Below are positions 45,906 through 54,310 of a stretch of DNA of 64,000 bases, piece by piece (positions within the stretch are counted from its first letter, which is position 1; the number at the start of each line of letters is the position of its first letter). A program made the translations under genes and the position numbers. The notes beneath the pieces are model-generated. The model did no database searches, had not been told where the DNA came from, and saw only the letters and a program-made list of their open reading frames with translations. The DNA is from Flavobacterium sp. 9 (GTDB lineage Bacteria; Bacteroidota; Bacteroidia; Flavobacteriales; Flavobacteriaceae). The stretch spans positions 3,720,001-3,784,000 of the forward strand of contig NZ_PEEU01000001.1 of the NCBI RefSeq assembly GCF_002754195.1, in the 5' to 3' direction.

Positions 45906-47450
45906 TTATTCTGAAATAACATTTCCTTTTTTATCATAGAAATGGTATTCTAAGTACGTGTAAGCGTCACGAGGTATGATTTTCACCCATTTCTTATGTT
46001 CAAAAAACCATTTTGAACGTAATGATGGAAAACCTTTACTGAGGTATGCAGCCACAAACGGATGTGTGTTAAGCACAACTTTATTGTGGGTTTTTAAAAG
46101 TCTTTCTAAGTCAGAGGTGATTTTATCAATGATTAAAATTGGCGCTTCAATTTCGCCATGCTCATTGTTTGGATCTTCTTCTCTGGTTTTAATATTAACT
46201 TCTGGTCTTACGCGTTGTCTGGTAATTTGAACTAAACCAAATTTACTAGGCGGTAAGATTTTATGCTTTGCTTTATCGTCGCTCATTTCTTCTCGCAAGA
46301 AGTCGAACAAAACCTTCCTGTTTTCAGGATTAGACATATCGATAAAATCAACTACGATTATTCCGCCCATATCACGCAAACGAAGTTGTCTGGCAATTTC
46401 AGCGGCAGCGATCATATTTACTTCCATGGCGGTGTCTTCCTGATTAGTCGCCTTATTCGAACGGTTTCCGCTGTTTACGTCTATAACGTGAAGAGCTTCA
46501 GTGTGTTCTATAATAAGATATGCGCCTTTACTCATGGAGACTGTACGTCCAAATGAAGTTTTGATTTGTCTCTCTATATTGTATTTCTCGAAAATTGGAG
46601 TGTCATTTGATTGATAAAACTTAACAATCGATTGTTTTGAAGGTGCAATTTCTTGCAGATATTCCTTCGTTTGATGGTACAACTCTTCATCATCTATTTG
46701 TATACCGCTAAAGGTATCGTTGAATACATCTCTTAATATCGAAGAGGCTCTGTTGAGTTCTCCTAATACTTTTGAGGGATGATGAGCAGTTGGTAATTTT
46801 TTACACATTGCAGTCCATCTGCCAAGCAGGTTCTGCAAATCTTTTTCTAATTCGGCTACGTTTTTGCCTTCGGCTACTGTGCGAACAATAACACCAAATC
46901 CTTTAGGTTTGATCGATAGAACAAGTTTTTTTAAACGATCCTTTTCCTTTTTGTCTTCTATTTTTTGAGAAATAGAAACACGGTCAGAAAACGGAACGAG
47001 AACAATAAATCTTCCTGCCAATGAAAGCTCAGCGCTTATTCTTGGACCTTTGGTCGATATAGGTTCTTTAACTACTTGAACTAAGACAGATTGATTGGCA
47101 CTTAAAATATCAGTAATGATGCCATCTTTGTCAATCTCTTTTTCAAACTGAAAGGTTTTTAGGGAGAAATCTTTTAATTTACCTGCGCTTACAAGTTTTA
47201 TGAATTTCAGTTGGGAAGCTAAATTTGGACCCAAATCGTGATAATGTAAAAAGGCATCTTTTTCGAAGCCTACATTTACAAAAGCAGCGTTAAGTCCGGC
47301 AACTGGTTTTCTGATTTTGGCAATAAAAATATCACCAACCTGAAAGTTGCTTTTTTCTTCTTCTTTGTGTAATTCAATTAGTTTTCCATCTTTTAATAAG
47401 GCAAAATCTACTGCTTCAGAACTAGATCTAATGATTAATTCTTTATTCAC
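45906..47450 (-). CDS. rng: Ribonuclease G/E family endoribonuclease
   Basis: This 514-residue cytoplasmic endoribonuclease has an S1 RNA-binding domain at about 38-125 (FQVGDIFIAKIRKPVAGLNA, FVNVGFEKDAFLHYHDLG). The catalytic core includes GFGVIVRTVAEG and the DNase I-like site HVIDVNSGNRS with IVVDFIDM, whose Asp residues bind Mg. It lacks the long disordered C-terminal scaffold of RNase E, so it is RNase G-like. It should process rRNA and decay mRNA. It is transcribed in the same direction as the small COX24-like gene and HU upstream, but a 265-bp gap separates them. Confidence 0.92.
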   Translation of the reverse strand: MNKELIIRSSSEAVDFALLKDGKLIELHKEEEKSNFQVGDIFIAKIRKPVAGLNAAFVNVGFEKDAFLHYHDLGPNLASQLKFIKLVSAGKLKDFSLKTFQFEKEIDKDGIITDILSANQSVLVQVVKEPISTKGPRISAELSLAGRFIVLVPFSDRVSISQKIEDKKEKDRLKKLVLSIKPKGFGVIVRTVAEGKNVAELEKDLQNLLGRWTAMCKKLPTAHHPSKVLGELNRASSILRDVFNDTFSGIQIDDEELYHQTKEYLQEIAPSKQSIVKFYQSNDTPIFEKYNIERQIKTSFGRTVSMSKGAYLIIEHTEALHVIDVNSGNRSNKATNQEDTAMEVNMIAAAEIARQLRLRDMGGIIVVDFIDMSNPENRKVLFDFLREEMSDDKAKHKILPPSKFGLVQITRQRVRPEVNIKTREEDPNNEHGEIEAPILIIDKITSDLERLLKTHNKVVLNTHPFVAAYLSKGFPSLRSKWFFEHKKWVKIIPRDAYTYLEYHFYDKKGNVISE

Positions 47451-47715
47451 ACTGTAAATTTTTATCTGTTTTTTCAGAAAATAGAGTATAGAGAGAAGAG
47501 CATAGGTTAAAACCTAAAATCTAAAATCTAAGATCTAAAATCTTATTTACAGATGGATTAAACAATATTTTTAACAGGTATTGAACCCGGGGAAAAGAAG
47601 ATTAGTAGAGAATCGAGCAGGGAATATAGATTTTGTCTATGTTCTTTTGTCTTTTCTCTCTTCAGTCTTTTTTTCAATTTCAATGAACGTTTAAAAAGAA
47701 AAAAGTAGTTTAAAA
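47451..47715. other. Intergenic stretch with simple direct repeats
   Basis: It contains tandem TAAAATC units (about 47512-47543: AAAATCTAAAATCTAAGATC...). Two AGAG/CTCT-rich patches (near 47488 and 47650-47662) are partly complementary. No ORF is supported. The same CTAAAATC unit appears before dgt at 27349-27381. Confidence 0.45.
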
Positions 47716-47808
47716 CTACTTTTTCTTTTTGTGACGGTTAGCTCTCGCTCTTTTTTTACGTTTGTGAGTAGCTACCTTATGTCTCTTTCTTTTTTTACCA
47801 CTTGGCAT
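47716..47808 (-). CDS. AURKAIP1/COX24 domain 30-residue basic protein
   Basis: This complete 30-residue ORF, MPSGKKRKRHKVATHKRKKR then ARANRHKKKK, is almost entirely Lys, Arg and His. It matches the conserved tiny Bacteroidota protein related to the AURKAIP1/COX24 domain, whose mitochondrial relative is small-subunit protein mS38. It is very likely a ribosome-associated protein. It lies between HU (31 bp from its stop) and ribonuclease G and is easily missed because of its size. Confidence 0.85.
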   Translation of the reverse strand: MPSGKKRKRHKVATHKRKKRARANRHKKKK

Positions 47809-47839
47809 ATCGTGTCGATTTTATGATTAATTAATAGTA

Positions 47840-48130
47840 TTATTTTGCTTCGTTATTCGTTTTTACTCCCTCTACAAAAACTTTTGCAGGTTTAAAAGCA
47901 GGAATGTTGTGTGCTGGAATTTTGATAGTGGTGTTTTTAGAAATGTTTCTACCTGTTTTTTCAGCTCTGGTTTTTACAATAAAACTACCAAATCCTCTTA
48001 GGTAAACATTGTCTCCAGTTTCTAATGAAGTTTTAACTTCTTCCATAAAAGTTTCTACTGTTGCTTGAACATCTCCTTTTTCAAGACCTAGTTTCTCTGA
48101 AATTTTCGCTACGATATCTGCTTTCGTCAT
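47840..48130 (-). CDS. HU/IHF family DNA-binding protein
   Basis: This 96-residue nucleoid protein begins TKADIVAKISEKLGLEKGDV and continues with VYLRGFGSFIVKTRAEKTGR. The DNA-bending arm is NTTIKIPAHNIPAFKPAKVF, with Pro at the usual intercalation position. The length is normal for HU plus a short acidic tail. It binds and bends DNA. A well-formed promoter lies just upstream. Whether it is HU-alpha- or IHF-like in function cannot be told. Confidence 0.93.
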   Translation of the reverse strand: MTKADIVAKISEKLGLEKGDVQATVETFMEEVKTSLETGDNVYLRGFGSFIVKTRAEKTGRNISKNTTIKIPAHNIPAFKPAKVFVEGVKTNNEAK

Positions 48131-48179
48131 TTTCTTTCCTATTTTATTTTATAAATGGTGTACTATTTTTTTGAGTTTG

Positions 48180-48211
48180 CAAATATAGGAATTAAAAAAA
48201 TAATTAATCAA
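48180..48211 (-). promoter_or_regulatory. Promoter of the HU gene
   Basis: On the minus strand, TATATTTG (complement at 48180-48187) is preceded by TTG (complement at 48209-48211) with a 21-nt spacer. This matches the Bacteroidota promoter. The leader is about 45 nt. Confidence 0.6.
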
Positions 48212-48270
48212 GCTAATTCGTTAAATTTTAATTACATAAACATTTACTTTTGTATTCTAAGTATTTTGCG

Positions 48271-49317
48271 ATGAATTTTTCTAACATATTGATAAAATGG
48301 TATTTACAAAACAAACGTGATTTGCCGTGGCGAAAAACGACCAATCCATACCATATTTGGCTCTCAGAAATTATGTTGCAACAGACTAGAGTTGCGCAAG
48401 GAATGCCATATTTTTTTGCTTTTACGGAGGAATTTCCTACCGTTTTTGATTTGGCAAATGCCTCAGAAGAGCAGGTTTTGAAACTTTGGCAGGGATTAGG
48501 GTATTATTCTCGCGCCAGAAATCTGCATAAAACGTCTCAATTTGTCGCAAATGAGCTCAATGGAGTTTTTCCTGATACCTATAAAGATTTATTAAAATTA
48601 AAAGGTGTTGGCGAATATACCGCTGCAGCAGTTGCTTCTTTTTCTTATAATGAAGTGGTTCCTGTTGTTGATGGAAACGTATTTCGAGTACTTTCTCGTT
48701 ATTTTGATATAGAATCTGATATCGCTGCGCCTGCAACAAAAAAAGAATTTACAGAACTGGCTTACGAATTAATGCCAAAAGATAATCCTGCGATATTTAA
48801 TCAGGCAATAATGGAGTTTGGCGCTTTGCAATGCGTGCCTAAAAGTCCGGATTGTAATGTTTGTGTCTTTAATGATAGTTGTGCGGCTTTACAAAAAAAG
48901 AAAGTTTCTGTTTTGCCTGTGAAATCAAAAAAGGTAAAAGTGACAAATCGTTTCTTTAATTATTTGATTCTGGAAGATGTTTTAGGGAATACTTTAATTC
49001 AGAAAAGAACGGCAAAAGGAATCTGGCACAATTTATATGAGTTTCCTCTTTTGGAGACGACTGAAATTGTTGGTTTTGATTTTGTTTCAAACGCAGCTCA
49101 AAACGAGATTTTTTCTTCTTATACTATATTAGGTATAGAAGAGTGTAGTGAAACGACTGTAATTCATAAACTTTCGCATCAACATCTTCATATTCAGTTC
49201 TGGAAAGTAAAAATTAACGAAATAATTGTTAATGGTCTGAATACTACTGACTTGAAAAATTTTCCTTTTCCAATTGTGATTTATAATTTTATCGAAAAGC
49301 AAGAAATAAATTGCTAA
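48271..49317 (+). CDS. mutY: A/G-specific adenine glycosylase
   Basis: This 348-residue DNA repair enzyme removes A mispaired with 8-oxoG. It has LPWRKTTNPYHIWLSEIMLQ with the catalytic Glu, and the helix-hairpin-helix LKGVGEYTAAAVASFSY followed by VVDGNVFRVL with the catalytic Asp. The iron-sulfur cluster Cys are in CVPKSPDCNVCVFNDSC (C-x6-C-x2-C-x5-C). A NUDIX-like C-domain follows. The start is set at the ATG at 48271; the upstream TTG (48250) lies right next to a TACTTTTG box (48245-48252), so it is unlikely to be translated. Confidence 0.94.
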   Translation: MNFSNILIKWYLQNKRDLPWRKTTNPYHIWLSEIMLQQTRVAQGMPYFFAFTEEFPTVFDLANASEEQVLKLWQGLGYYSRARNLHKTSQFVANELNGVFPDTYKDLLKLKGVGEYTAAAVASFSYNEVVPVVDGNVFRVLSRYFDIESDIAAPATKKEFTELAYELMPKDNPAIFNQAIMEFGALQCVPKSPDCNVCVFNDSCAALQKKKVSVLPVKSKKVKVTNRFFNYLILEDVLGNTLIQKRTAKGIWHNLYEFPLLETTEIVGFDFVSNAAQNEIFSSYTILGIEECSETTVIHKLSHQHLHIQFWKVKINEIIVNGLNTTDLKNFPFPIVIYNFIEKQEINC

Positions 49318-49324
49318 AAAAATG

Positions 49325-49332
49325 TATCTTTG
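49325..49332 (+). promoter_or_regulatory. -7 box for the ssb-gldE-gldD transcript
   Basis: TATCTTTG matches TAnnTTTG and lies 23 nt before the ssb ATG. No TTG at the ideal -33 position was seen, so the strength is uncertain. Confidence 0.45.
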
Positions 49333-49354
49333 AGGGAAATACTACTATAAAACT

Positions 49355-49795
49355 ATGAACGGAACATTAAATAAAGTAATGCTAATAGGCCATTTAGGAG
49401 ACGATGTTAAAATGCATTATTTTGATGGCGGAAATTGCATTGGGCGTTTTCAGCTTGCTACAAATGAAGTTTATATTAATAAAACGACTAACGAAAAAAT
49501 AACTTCAACAGAATGGCACAATTTAGTTGTGCGCAATAAAGCTGCTGAAATTTGTGAAAAATATTTGTCTAAAGGAGATAAAATATATATTGAAGGACGT
49601 ATAAAATCTCGTCAATGGCAAGCTGAAGATGGTACAACCAAATATACCACCGAAATTCAGGTTACCGAGTTTACTTTCTTGACTACCAAAAAAGAAACTG
49701 GAAATCATAGACCAAATCACGATTCAGAATCGCCAAAAAGTACTAACTTTGACGCGGCTAACGAAGGCTTGCCTATTAATGACTTGCCTTTTTGA
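49355..49795 (+). CDS. ssb: Single-stranded DNA-binding protein
   Basis: This 146-residue protein carries one OB fold (about residues 1-112; NKVMLIGHLGDDVKMHYFDG, STEWHNLVVRNKAAEICEKY, GDKIYIEGRIKSRQW). A short disordered tail ends in GLPINDLPF, the acidic-hydrophobic tip that recruits partner proteins. It binds ssDNA in replication and repair. It starts 38 bp after mutY and 24 bp before gldE, and the order is consistent with the mutY-ssb-gldE-gldD neighbourhood of flavobacteria. Confidence 0.93.
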   Translation: MNGTLNKVMLIGHLGDDVKMHYFDGGNCIGRFQLATNEVYINKTTNEKITSTEWHNLVVRNKAAEICEKYLSKGDKIYIEGRIKSRQWQAEDGTTKYTTEIQVTEFTFLTTKKETGNHRPNHDSESPKSTNFDAANEGLPINDLPF

Positions 49796-49818
49796 TTGTT
49801 TAACTAATCTTTTTTAAT

Positions 49819-51114
49819 TTGGACCCAGAGCCCAGTTTACTCTTATCTACCACTCTAGACATCAATTTAATAATTGGTTTTGTCGGAATATTTATTTTGC
49901 TGTTTTTGTCGGCAATTGTTTCAGGTGCCGAAGTAGCACTTTTTTCACTATCTCAAAAAGACATTGATGATGCCTTGAATGAGAATCTTCCGAAAGGAAA
50001 AATTATCTCAAATCTTTTAGATAAACCCAAAAAATTACTTGCAACATTATTGGTTGCTAATAATTTCCTGAATATTGGAGTGGTTATTTTGTTCTCCTTT
50101 ATCGGACAAAATATCTTTGACCAAATTGATTCACCGGTTTTAAAATTTATTTTAGAAGTAATTCTTGTTACTTTTCTGATTTTATTATTTGCAGAAGTTT
50201 TGCCTAAAGTTTACGCAAGCCGAAACAATATAAAGTTTGCAAAACGCGTTGCTTATCCAATTGCTGTTTTAGACAAAGTATTATCGCCAATAAGTTTGCC
50301 AATGCGCAGTATTACATTGTATTTGCAGAATAAATTAGGGAAACAAAAGAATAGTTTTTCGATAAATCAGCTTTCACAAGCGCTAGAGTTAACAGATTCT
50401 GAAGGAACATCAAGCGAGGAACAAAAAATATTAGAAGGAATTGTTTCTTTTGGAAATACAGACACAAAACAGGTTATGAGTCCAAGAATTGATATTTTTG
50501 CATTAGAAATATCAGAAACATTTAAATCGATTTATCCTAAGATAATTGAAAAAGGGTTTTCGAGAATTCCTGTTTATCGTGATAATATTGATCAGATAGA
50601 AGGCGTTTTATTCGTAAAAGATTTATTGCCTCATATTGATAAAGAAGAGTTTGACTGGACAGCTTTAATGAGAAAAGCATTTTTTGTTCCTGAGAATAAA
50701 AAATTAGACAATTTATTGAAGGATTTTCAAAGTCTTAAAAGCCATTTGGCAATTGTGGTTGATGAATATGGAGGAACCTCAGGTTTGGTTTCTTTAGAAG
50801 ATGTAATCGAGGAAATTGTTGGAGATATAAGCGATGAATTTGACGATGAAAATTTGAATTTTTCCCAGATTGATGAAAGAAATTTTCTTTTTGAAGGAAA
50901 AATTAACATGAAAGATTTCTACAGAATAATCGATGTCAATGAAGATATTTTTGAATCTCATAAAGGAGAAGCAGAAACTTTGGCGGGTTTTATTTTAGAA
51001 ATTTTGGGTAATTTCCCTAAAAAAGATCAAAAAGTAGCTTTTGAAAACTGTGTTTTTACAATAGAAACAGTTGATAAAAAACGTATAAAACAAATAAAAG
51101 TAACAATAGATTAA
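49819..51114 (+). CDS. gldE: Gliding motility-associated protein GldE
   Basis: This 431-residue membrane protein of the CNNM/CBS (hemolysin-C-like) family has four hydrophobic segments in the N-terminal half (about 16-38, 75-95, 105-130 and 140-150). A CBS pair (about 215-340, with FSRIPVYRDNIDQIEGVLFV and LAIVVDEYGGTSGLVSLEDV) and a CorC_HlyC-type C-domain follow. The start is a TTG, with no ATG that would fit. gldD follows one base after its stop, the arrangement of F. johnsoniae, where GldE can partly compensate for GldD and both affect gliding. Confidence 0.9.
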   Translation: MDPEPSLLLSTTLDINLIIGFVGIFILLFLSAIVSGAEVALFSLSQKDIDDALNENLPKGKIISNLLDKPKKLLATLLVANNFLNIGVVILFSFIGQNIFDQIDSPVLKFILEVILVTFLILLFAEVLPKVYASRNNIKFAKRVAYPIAVLDKVLSPISLPMRSITLYLQNKLGKQKNSFSINQLSQALELTDSEGTSSEEQKILEGIVSFGNTDTKQVMSPRIDIFALEISETFKSIYPKIIEKGFSRIPVYRDNIDQIEGVLFVKDLLPHIDKEEFDWTALMRKAFFVPENKKLDNLLKDFQSLKSHLAIVVDEYGGTSGLVSLEDVIEEIVGDISDEFDDENLNFSQIDERNFLFEGKINMKDFYRIIDVNEDIFESHKGEAETLAGFILEILGNFPKKDQKVAFENCVFTIETVDKKRIKQIKVTID

Positions 51115-51115
51115 A

Positions 51116-51676
51116 ATGCTTAAAAGATTATTTTCGGTAGCGACAATTTTACTAACATTAACCGTTTTGAGTTGTAAAGATGATGTGGTGCCAAAGCCTG
51201 CAAGTTTCCTACGCTTAGATTATCCCGAAGCGAAGTATGTTAATTTTGCAAATAATTGTCCGTTTAGTTTCGAAATGAACGAAAATGCGGTTATTAAAGG
51301 AGAAAAAGATTGTGGATTTGCAATTACATATCCTAAAATGAAAGCGACTATTTATTTGACATATAAGCCTGTAAATGGCGATATTCAGAAGTTGCTAAAA
51401 GACGCTCAGAAATTAACTTACGAGCATGTTATTAAAGCCGATGATATATTAGAACAACCGTATTTAAACCCACAAAAAAAAGTTTACGGAATGTTTTATC
51501 AAGTTGACGGAAATGCGGCTACAAACTCGCAATTTTACGTAACAGACAGTACAAAACATTTTATAACAGGATCGGTTTATTTTTATGCTAAACCTAATTT
51601 TGATTCTGTTATGCCAGCAGCAAGTTATATCAAAAATGATATGCAAAGGCTTATGGAAACATTAAAGTGGAAATAA
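51116..51676 (+). CDS. gldD: Gliding motility lipoprotein GldD
   Basis: This 186-residue lipoprotein has lipobox TVLSC (Cys20) followed by KDDVVPKPASFLRLDYPEAK, characteristic of GldD. Further GldD features are NNCPFSFEMN and a C-terminal AASYIKNDMQRLMETLKWK. GldD is needed for gliding and for T9SS-dependent secretion in F. johnsoniae. The gene is translationally coupled to gldE (one-base gap) and ends before a good terminator. Confidence 0.92.
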   Translation: MLKRLFSVATILLTLTVLSCKDDVVPKPASFLRLDYPEAKYVNFANNCPFSFEMNENAVIKGEKDCGFAITYPKMKATIYLTYKPVNGDIQKLLKDAQKLTYEHVIKADDILEQPYLNPQKKVYGMFYQVDGNAATNSQFYVTDSTKHFITGSVYFYAKPNFDSVMPAASYIKNDMQRLMETLKWK

Positions 51677-51690
51677 AAAAATCAATACAT

Positions 51691-51723
51691 AAAAAAAGGC
51701 GTTCAATTTGAGCGCCTTTTTTT
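51691..51723 (+). terminator. Terminator after gldD
   Basis: AAAAAAAGGCGTTCAA pairs with TTGAGCGCCTTTTTTT (one G-U pair, tiny loop). Confidence 0.88.
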
Positions 51724-51762
51724 ATGTTAAATAAATGGGGATTAAATTCTATTATTTAGAGC

Positions 51763-52224
51763 TTAGGAAGCTGAAAAAGCTTCGTTTATGAATTCATGAA
51801 GTCCTGCTTCTTCAAGTATTTCGATCGAAAATTCTCCAAAACGTTTTGGAAGCCAGATAATTCTAACGCCACTTGGTGAGTTAAGACTTTCTCGTGATAA
51901 AGCATTTCCATTTTCATCTTCCGGTTGAACGCCAGAAGCGACCAATTCGTCAAAAGCAGCTTCGATATCCGGAGTCGAATAACAATGGCGATAAATCGTT
52001 CCTTCGCCTTTTGAATCCAGCAAATTTTTTAGATTTCCAGAGAAAGGCTGCACAAGCATAAAACGTTCCTGACTCATTTTTACAACGGCATAAGTGACAT
52101 GTAGTTCGTCTCTTTGCCAAGTGAATGTTTTTGAAATCTCGGCTTTAAAGATTTTTGCATAATAGTCACAAGCCACTTCCAGGTCGTTAACTAAAATATC
52201 TATGTGACTAAATTTAAGGTCCAT
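51763..52224 (-). CDS. VOC superfamily (glyoxalase-like) protein
   Basis: This 153-residue protein has paired beta-alpha-beta-beta-beta modules. It begins FSHIDILVNDLEVACDYYAK with His as a possible metal ligand, and the second half has IYRHCYSTPDIEAAFDELVA and IIWLPKRFGEFSIEIL with Glu near the end. VOC proteins use this fold as metal-dependent lyases, dioxygenases or binding proteins. The substrate is unknown. It stands alone between two terminators. Confidence 0.8.
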   Translation of the reverse strand: MDLKFSHIDILVNDLEVACDYYAKIFKAEISKTFTWQRDELHVTYAVVKMSQERFMLVQPFSGNLKNLLDSKGEGTIYRHCYSTPDIEAAFDELVASGVQPEDENGNALSRESLNSPSGVRIIWLPKRFGEFSIEILEEAGLHEFINEAFSAS

Positions 52225-52300
52225 TGTTTATGATTATATATTGATGATTATAATGTCAGCGGGGAATTATAAGCTAAAATATAATTTTGAAAATGATTAA

Positions 52301-52339
52301 CAAAAAAAAACAGTAGCAATCCGGAGTTTACTACTGTTT
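52301..52339 (-). terminator. Terminator after the HMA lipoprotein gene
   Basis: On the minus strand AAACAGTAG pairs with CTACTGTTT across a loop that contains TCCGGA, followed by nine T. Confidence 0.78.
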
Positions 52340-52383
52340 AGAATTCTGTTTTTCAATCCTTTTTTAAGGATGAATAATCTGGA

Positions 52384-52761
52384 TTACGATTTAATATTCG
52401 AAACCTTATACGTTTTTCCGTCTCCAGTTGCCTGAACAGTTTTGGTTAAGTTTTCTTGATTTAGAACCGTTTTGTCAAATACAACAGTAGCAGTTTTTTT
52501 GTCAAAATCAACAGTTGCTTTTTCTACTCCTTCAAGATTCGATAATTCTTTTTCGATAGTTTTTGCACATCCCATTGCGCAAGTCATTCCTTCGATTTCG
52601 AAACTTGCCGTTTGTACATTTTCGGCTGCAATCGCTTTGTGTTCTTTTGAAGCTGTTTCTATCGGTTTTATATTGGCTAAATTTTTATCTTCTTCTTTTT
52701 TGCAGCTTACAAATACTAAACTTGCAATTGCTAATGATGCTACGATTTTTGTGAATTTCAT
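52384..52761 (-). CDS. Heavy-metal-associated (HMA) domain lipoprotein
   Basis: This 125-residue protein has lipobox LVFVSC (Cys20) followed by KKEEDKN. One HMA domain spans about 50-120 (ASFEIEGMTCAMGCAKTIEK, VEKATVDFDKKTATVVFDKT). The metal site reads Met-Thr-Cys-Ala-Met-Gly-Cys, that is Cys-x3-Cys in place of the classical Cys-x2-Cys. Cytosolic HMA domains carry Cu(I) to P-type ATPases; a lipid-anchored one would act in the periplasm. The metal is not certain. A CAAAATTA box complement lies at 52796-52803. Confidence 0.88.
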   Translation of the reverse strand: MKFTKIVASLAIASLVFVSCKKEEDKNLANIKPIETASKEHKAIAAENVQTASFEIEGMTCAMGCAKTIEKELSNLEGVEKATVDFDKKTATVVFDKTVLNQENLTKTVQATGDGKTYKVSNIKS

Positions 52762-52860
52762 TATATCTAATTTTAGTTATCAAAAAATGTTATTGCAAAA
52801 TTAGCAAAATCGAGAGGTTAATTCATGAAAATAGTACAAATTTGCATCAAAATAGTATTT

Positions 52861-53730
52861 ATGGATGCAAAACAATTAAAGTGGGCTTATTTATTGGTTC
52901 TTTCGCTAATTTGGGGAAGTTCTTTTATTTTAATCAAAAGAGGATTAGTAGGCTTAACTGCGGTTCAGGTTGGTTCGTTCCGAATTATTTTTGCAGCACT
53001 ATTTTTGTTGATTGTTGGTTTTAAAAGTTTGAAGAAAATTTCGCGTCGTCAATGGAAATTTGTTGCGATAACGTCACTTTTTGGAACTTTTACACCGGCA
53101 TATCTTTTTGCAATTGCAGAAACTGAAGTTGATAGTTCGATCGTAGCTATTTTAAATTCGCTTACGCCTTTAAATACTTTAGTTCTGGGAATTATTGTTT
53201 TTGGAATCCAATTTCAAAAACGTCAGGTTCTTGGAGTTTTTGTTGGACTTATTGGATGTTTGTTACTAGTTTTAAGCGGAGCTTCATCACATCCTGGGCA
53301 AAATTATTATTATGTAATTCTGGTTGTAATTGCAACGCTTTGTTATGCGATAAATGTCAATTTGATCAAGAAATATTTATCCGATTTAAATTCCCTAAGT
53401 ATTACAACAGGAAACTTTGCTGTTTTGCTTTTACCAGCTTTAATTATCTTAAGTACAACCGATATTACGCAAAGAATAAGTTTTGAAGCAACACAACATT
53501 CTATTTTATTCGTAATGATTTTGGGGGTTTTAGGAACCGGAATCGCGAATGTTTTGTTCTTTAAATTAATCCAAATGTCATCGCCGGTTTTTGCAACATC
53601 GGTAACCTATTTAATTCCGATAGTAGCATTTTTCTGGGGATTATTAGATAACGAAATGCTCACACCAATTCAGTTTTTTGGAGCGTTTATTATCTTGATT
53701 GGAGTTTATTTATCGGCGAAGAAAAGCTAA
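52861..53730 (+). CDS. EamA/DMT family transporter
   Basis: This 289-residue inner-membrane protein has ten hydrophobic segments arranged as two EamA repeats. The first begins KWAYLLVLSLIWGSSFILIK and the second YYYVILVVIATLCYAINVNL. It should export a small metabolite or drug; the substrate is unknown. An in-frame ATG at 52825 would add twelve residues, but the family usually begins a few residues before the KWxYL motif, so the ATG at 52861 is preferred. It diverges from the HMA lipoprotein gene. Confidence 0.85.
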   Translation: MDAKQLKWAYLLVLSLIWGSSFILIKRGLVGLTAVQVGSFRIIFAALFLLIVGFKSLKKISRRQWKFVAITSLFGTFTPAYLFAIAETEVDSSIVAILNSLTPLNTLVLGIIVFGIQFQKRQVLGVFVGLIGCLLLVLSGASSHPGQNYYYVILVVIATLCYAINVNLIKKYLSDLNSLSITTGNFAVLLLPALIILSTTDITQRISFEATQHSILFVMILGVLGTGIANVLFFKLIQMSSPVFATSVTYLIPIVAFFWGLLDNEMLTPIQFFGAFIILIGVYLSAKKS

Positions 53731-53754
53731 ACTTTATTGAAGTTTATTGGAGAA

Positions 53755-53918
53755 GCTCCGGAGGAGCAACATATTTATAGATGATAATACAAGATCCGGA
53801 AAAAGAGCTCCAGCCGAGCGAAATAACTATTTTTCTTTGACAGATGAAAATTTCACCCCGATGGGGTTTTATTGTACAAAATTTATATAATTCTATAAAT
53901 ATATTGTCCCGATGGGAC
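53755..53918. repeat. 164-bp modular repeat built of three 13-nt hairpins
   Basis: The ends are GCTCCGGAGGAGC (53755-53767) joined to AACATATTTATAG, and CTATAAATATATT joined to GTCCCGATGGGAC (53906-53918). The outer segments are inverted copies. A third hairpin of the same design, ACCCCGATGGGGT, is at 53855-53867. No ORF is present. Confidence 0.75.
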
Positions 53919-54026
53919 TTACATTTTATTTAAAAGGTTGAATTTCTAGATTATTGACAGAAACATCATTTTAAAAGAAACAGAATATGGTTGATTGATT
54001 TTTTTAGTTGAGAAGTTTTTTTTTAG

Positions 54027-54073
54027 GAGCTAATCCCGCTCCCGAAGCTTTTGGACTATCGGGGCTAGGACTC
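54027..54073. repeat. Degenerate intergenic repeat (GAGCTAATCCCGCT ... CGGGGCTAGGACTC)
   Basis: GAGCTAATCCCG on the left is imperfectly complementary to CGGGGCTAGGACTC on the right. The stretch from here to the leader ORF at 54251 is AT-rich with no supported gene. It contains a TATTTTTG -7-like box at 54191-54198. Confidence 0.45.
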
Positions 54074-54250
54074 ATTTTTCCTTTAAAAATTTTCGTTAAG
54101 TTTGTTACTCATCGTTTATTCAACGAAATAAAATGTTATCAAAGTTTTGATTTAGATAGATTTGTTAATCTGTTCTTATCTATTAAAAAATATTTTTGTA
54201 GTCATTTTCATTCTTTTTTAGGTATCTTCGTAATCCTAATAGTTAAGATT

Positions 54251-54310
54251 ATGAACTCAGAAAAAAGATTTACCCGTGTGGTATGGTGGCGGTATTGGAA
54301 ACAACCGTAA
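54251..54310 (+). CDS. Trp-rich leader peptide (19 residues)
   Basis: The ORF encodes MNSEKRFTRVVWWRYWKQP and stops at TAA. Three of five consecutive codons near its end are TGG (codons 12, 13 and 16), an enrichment expected of a tryptophan-sensing leader peptide. The start context AGTTAAGATTATGA (from 54241) is nearly repeated before the downstream gene (AGTTAAGAATTATGA from 54364), which supports real translation. The Trp codons overlap a GNRA-capped hairpin, and a possible terminator follows. It was found by reading the sequence; no known leader family is claimed. Confidence 0.6.
   Translation: MNSEKRFTRVVWWRYWKQP

Noticed and set aside
45530..45937. 135-residue minus-strand frame downstream of pbpC
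   Set aside because: It consists of translated palindromic repeats (the GAGCGAAGTCGA element, the ACGAAGCAATC half-element) and overlaps the ribonuclease G terminator; composition is unlike the neighbours.
54008..54250. Frame upstream of and in phase with the Trp leader ORF (would give 100 residues)
   Set aside because: The upstream part is a degenerate intergenic repeat and AT-rich sequence; the ATG at 54251 with its own start context is the better start.
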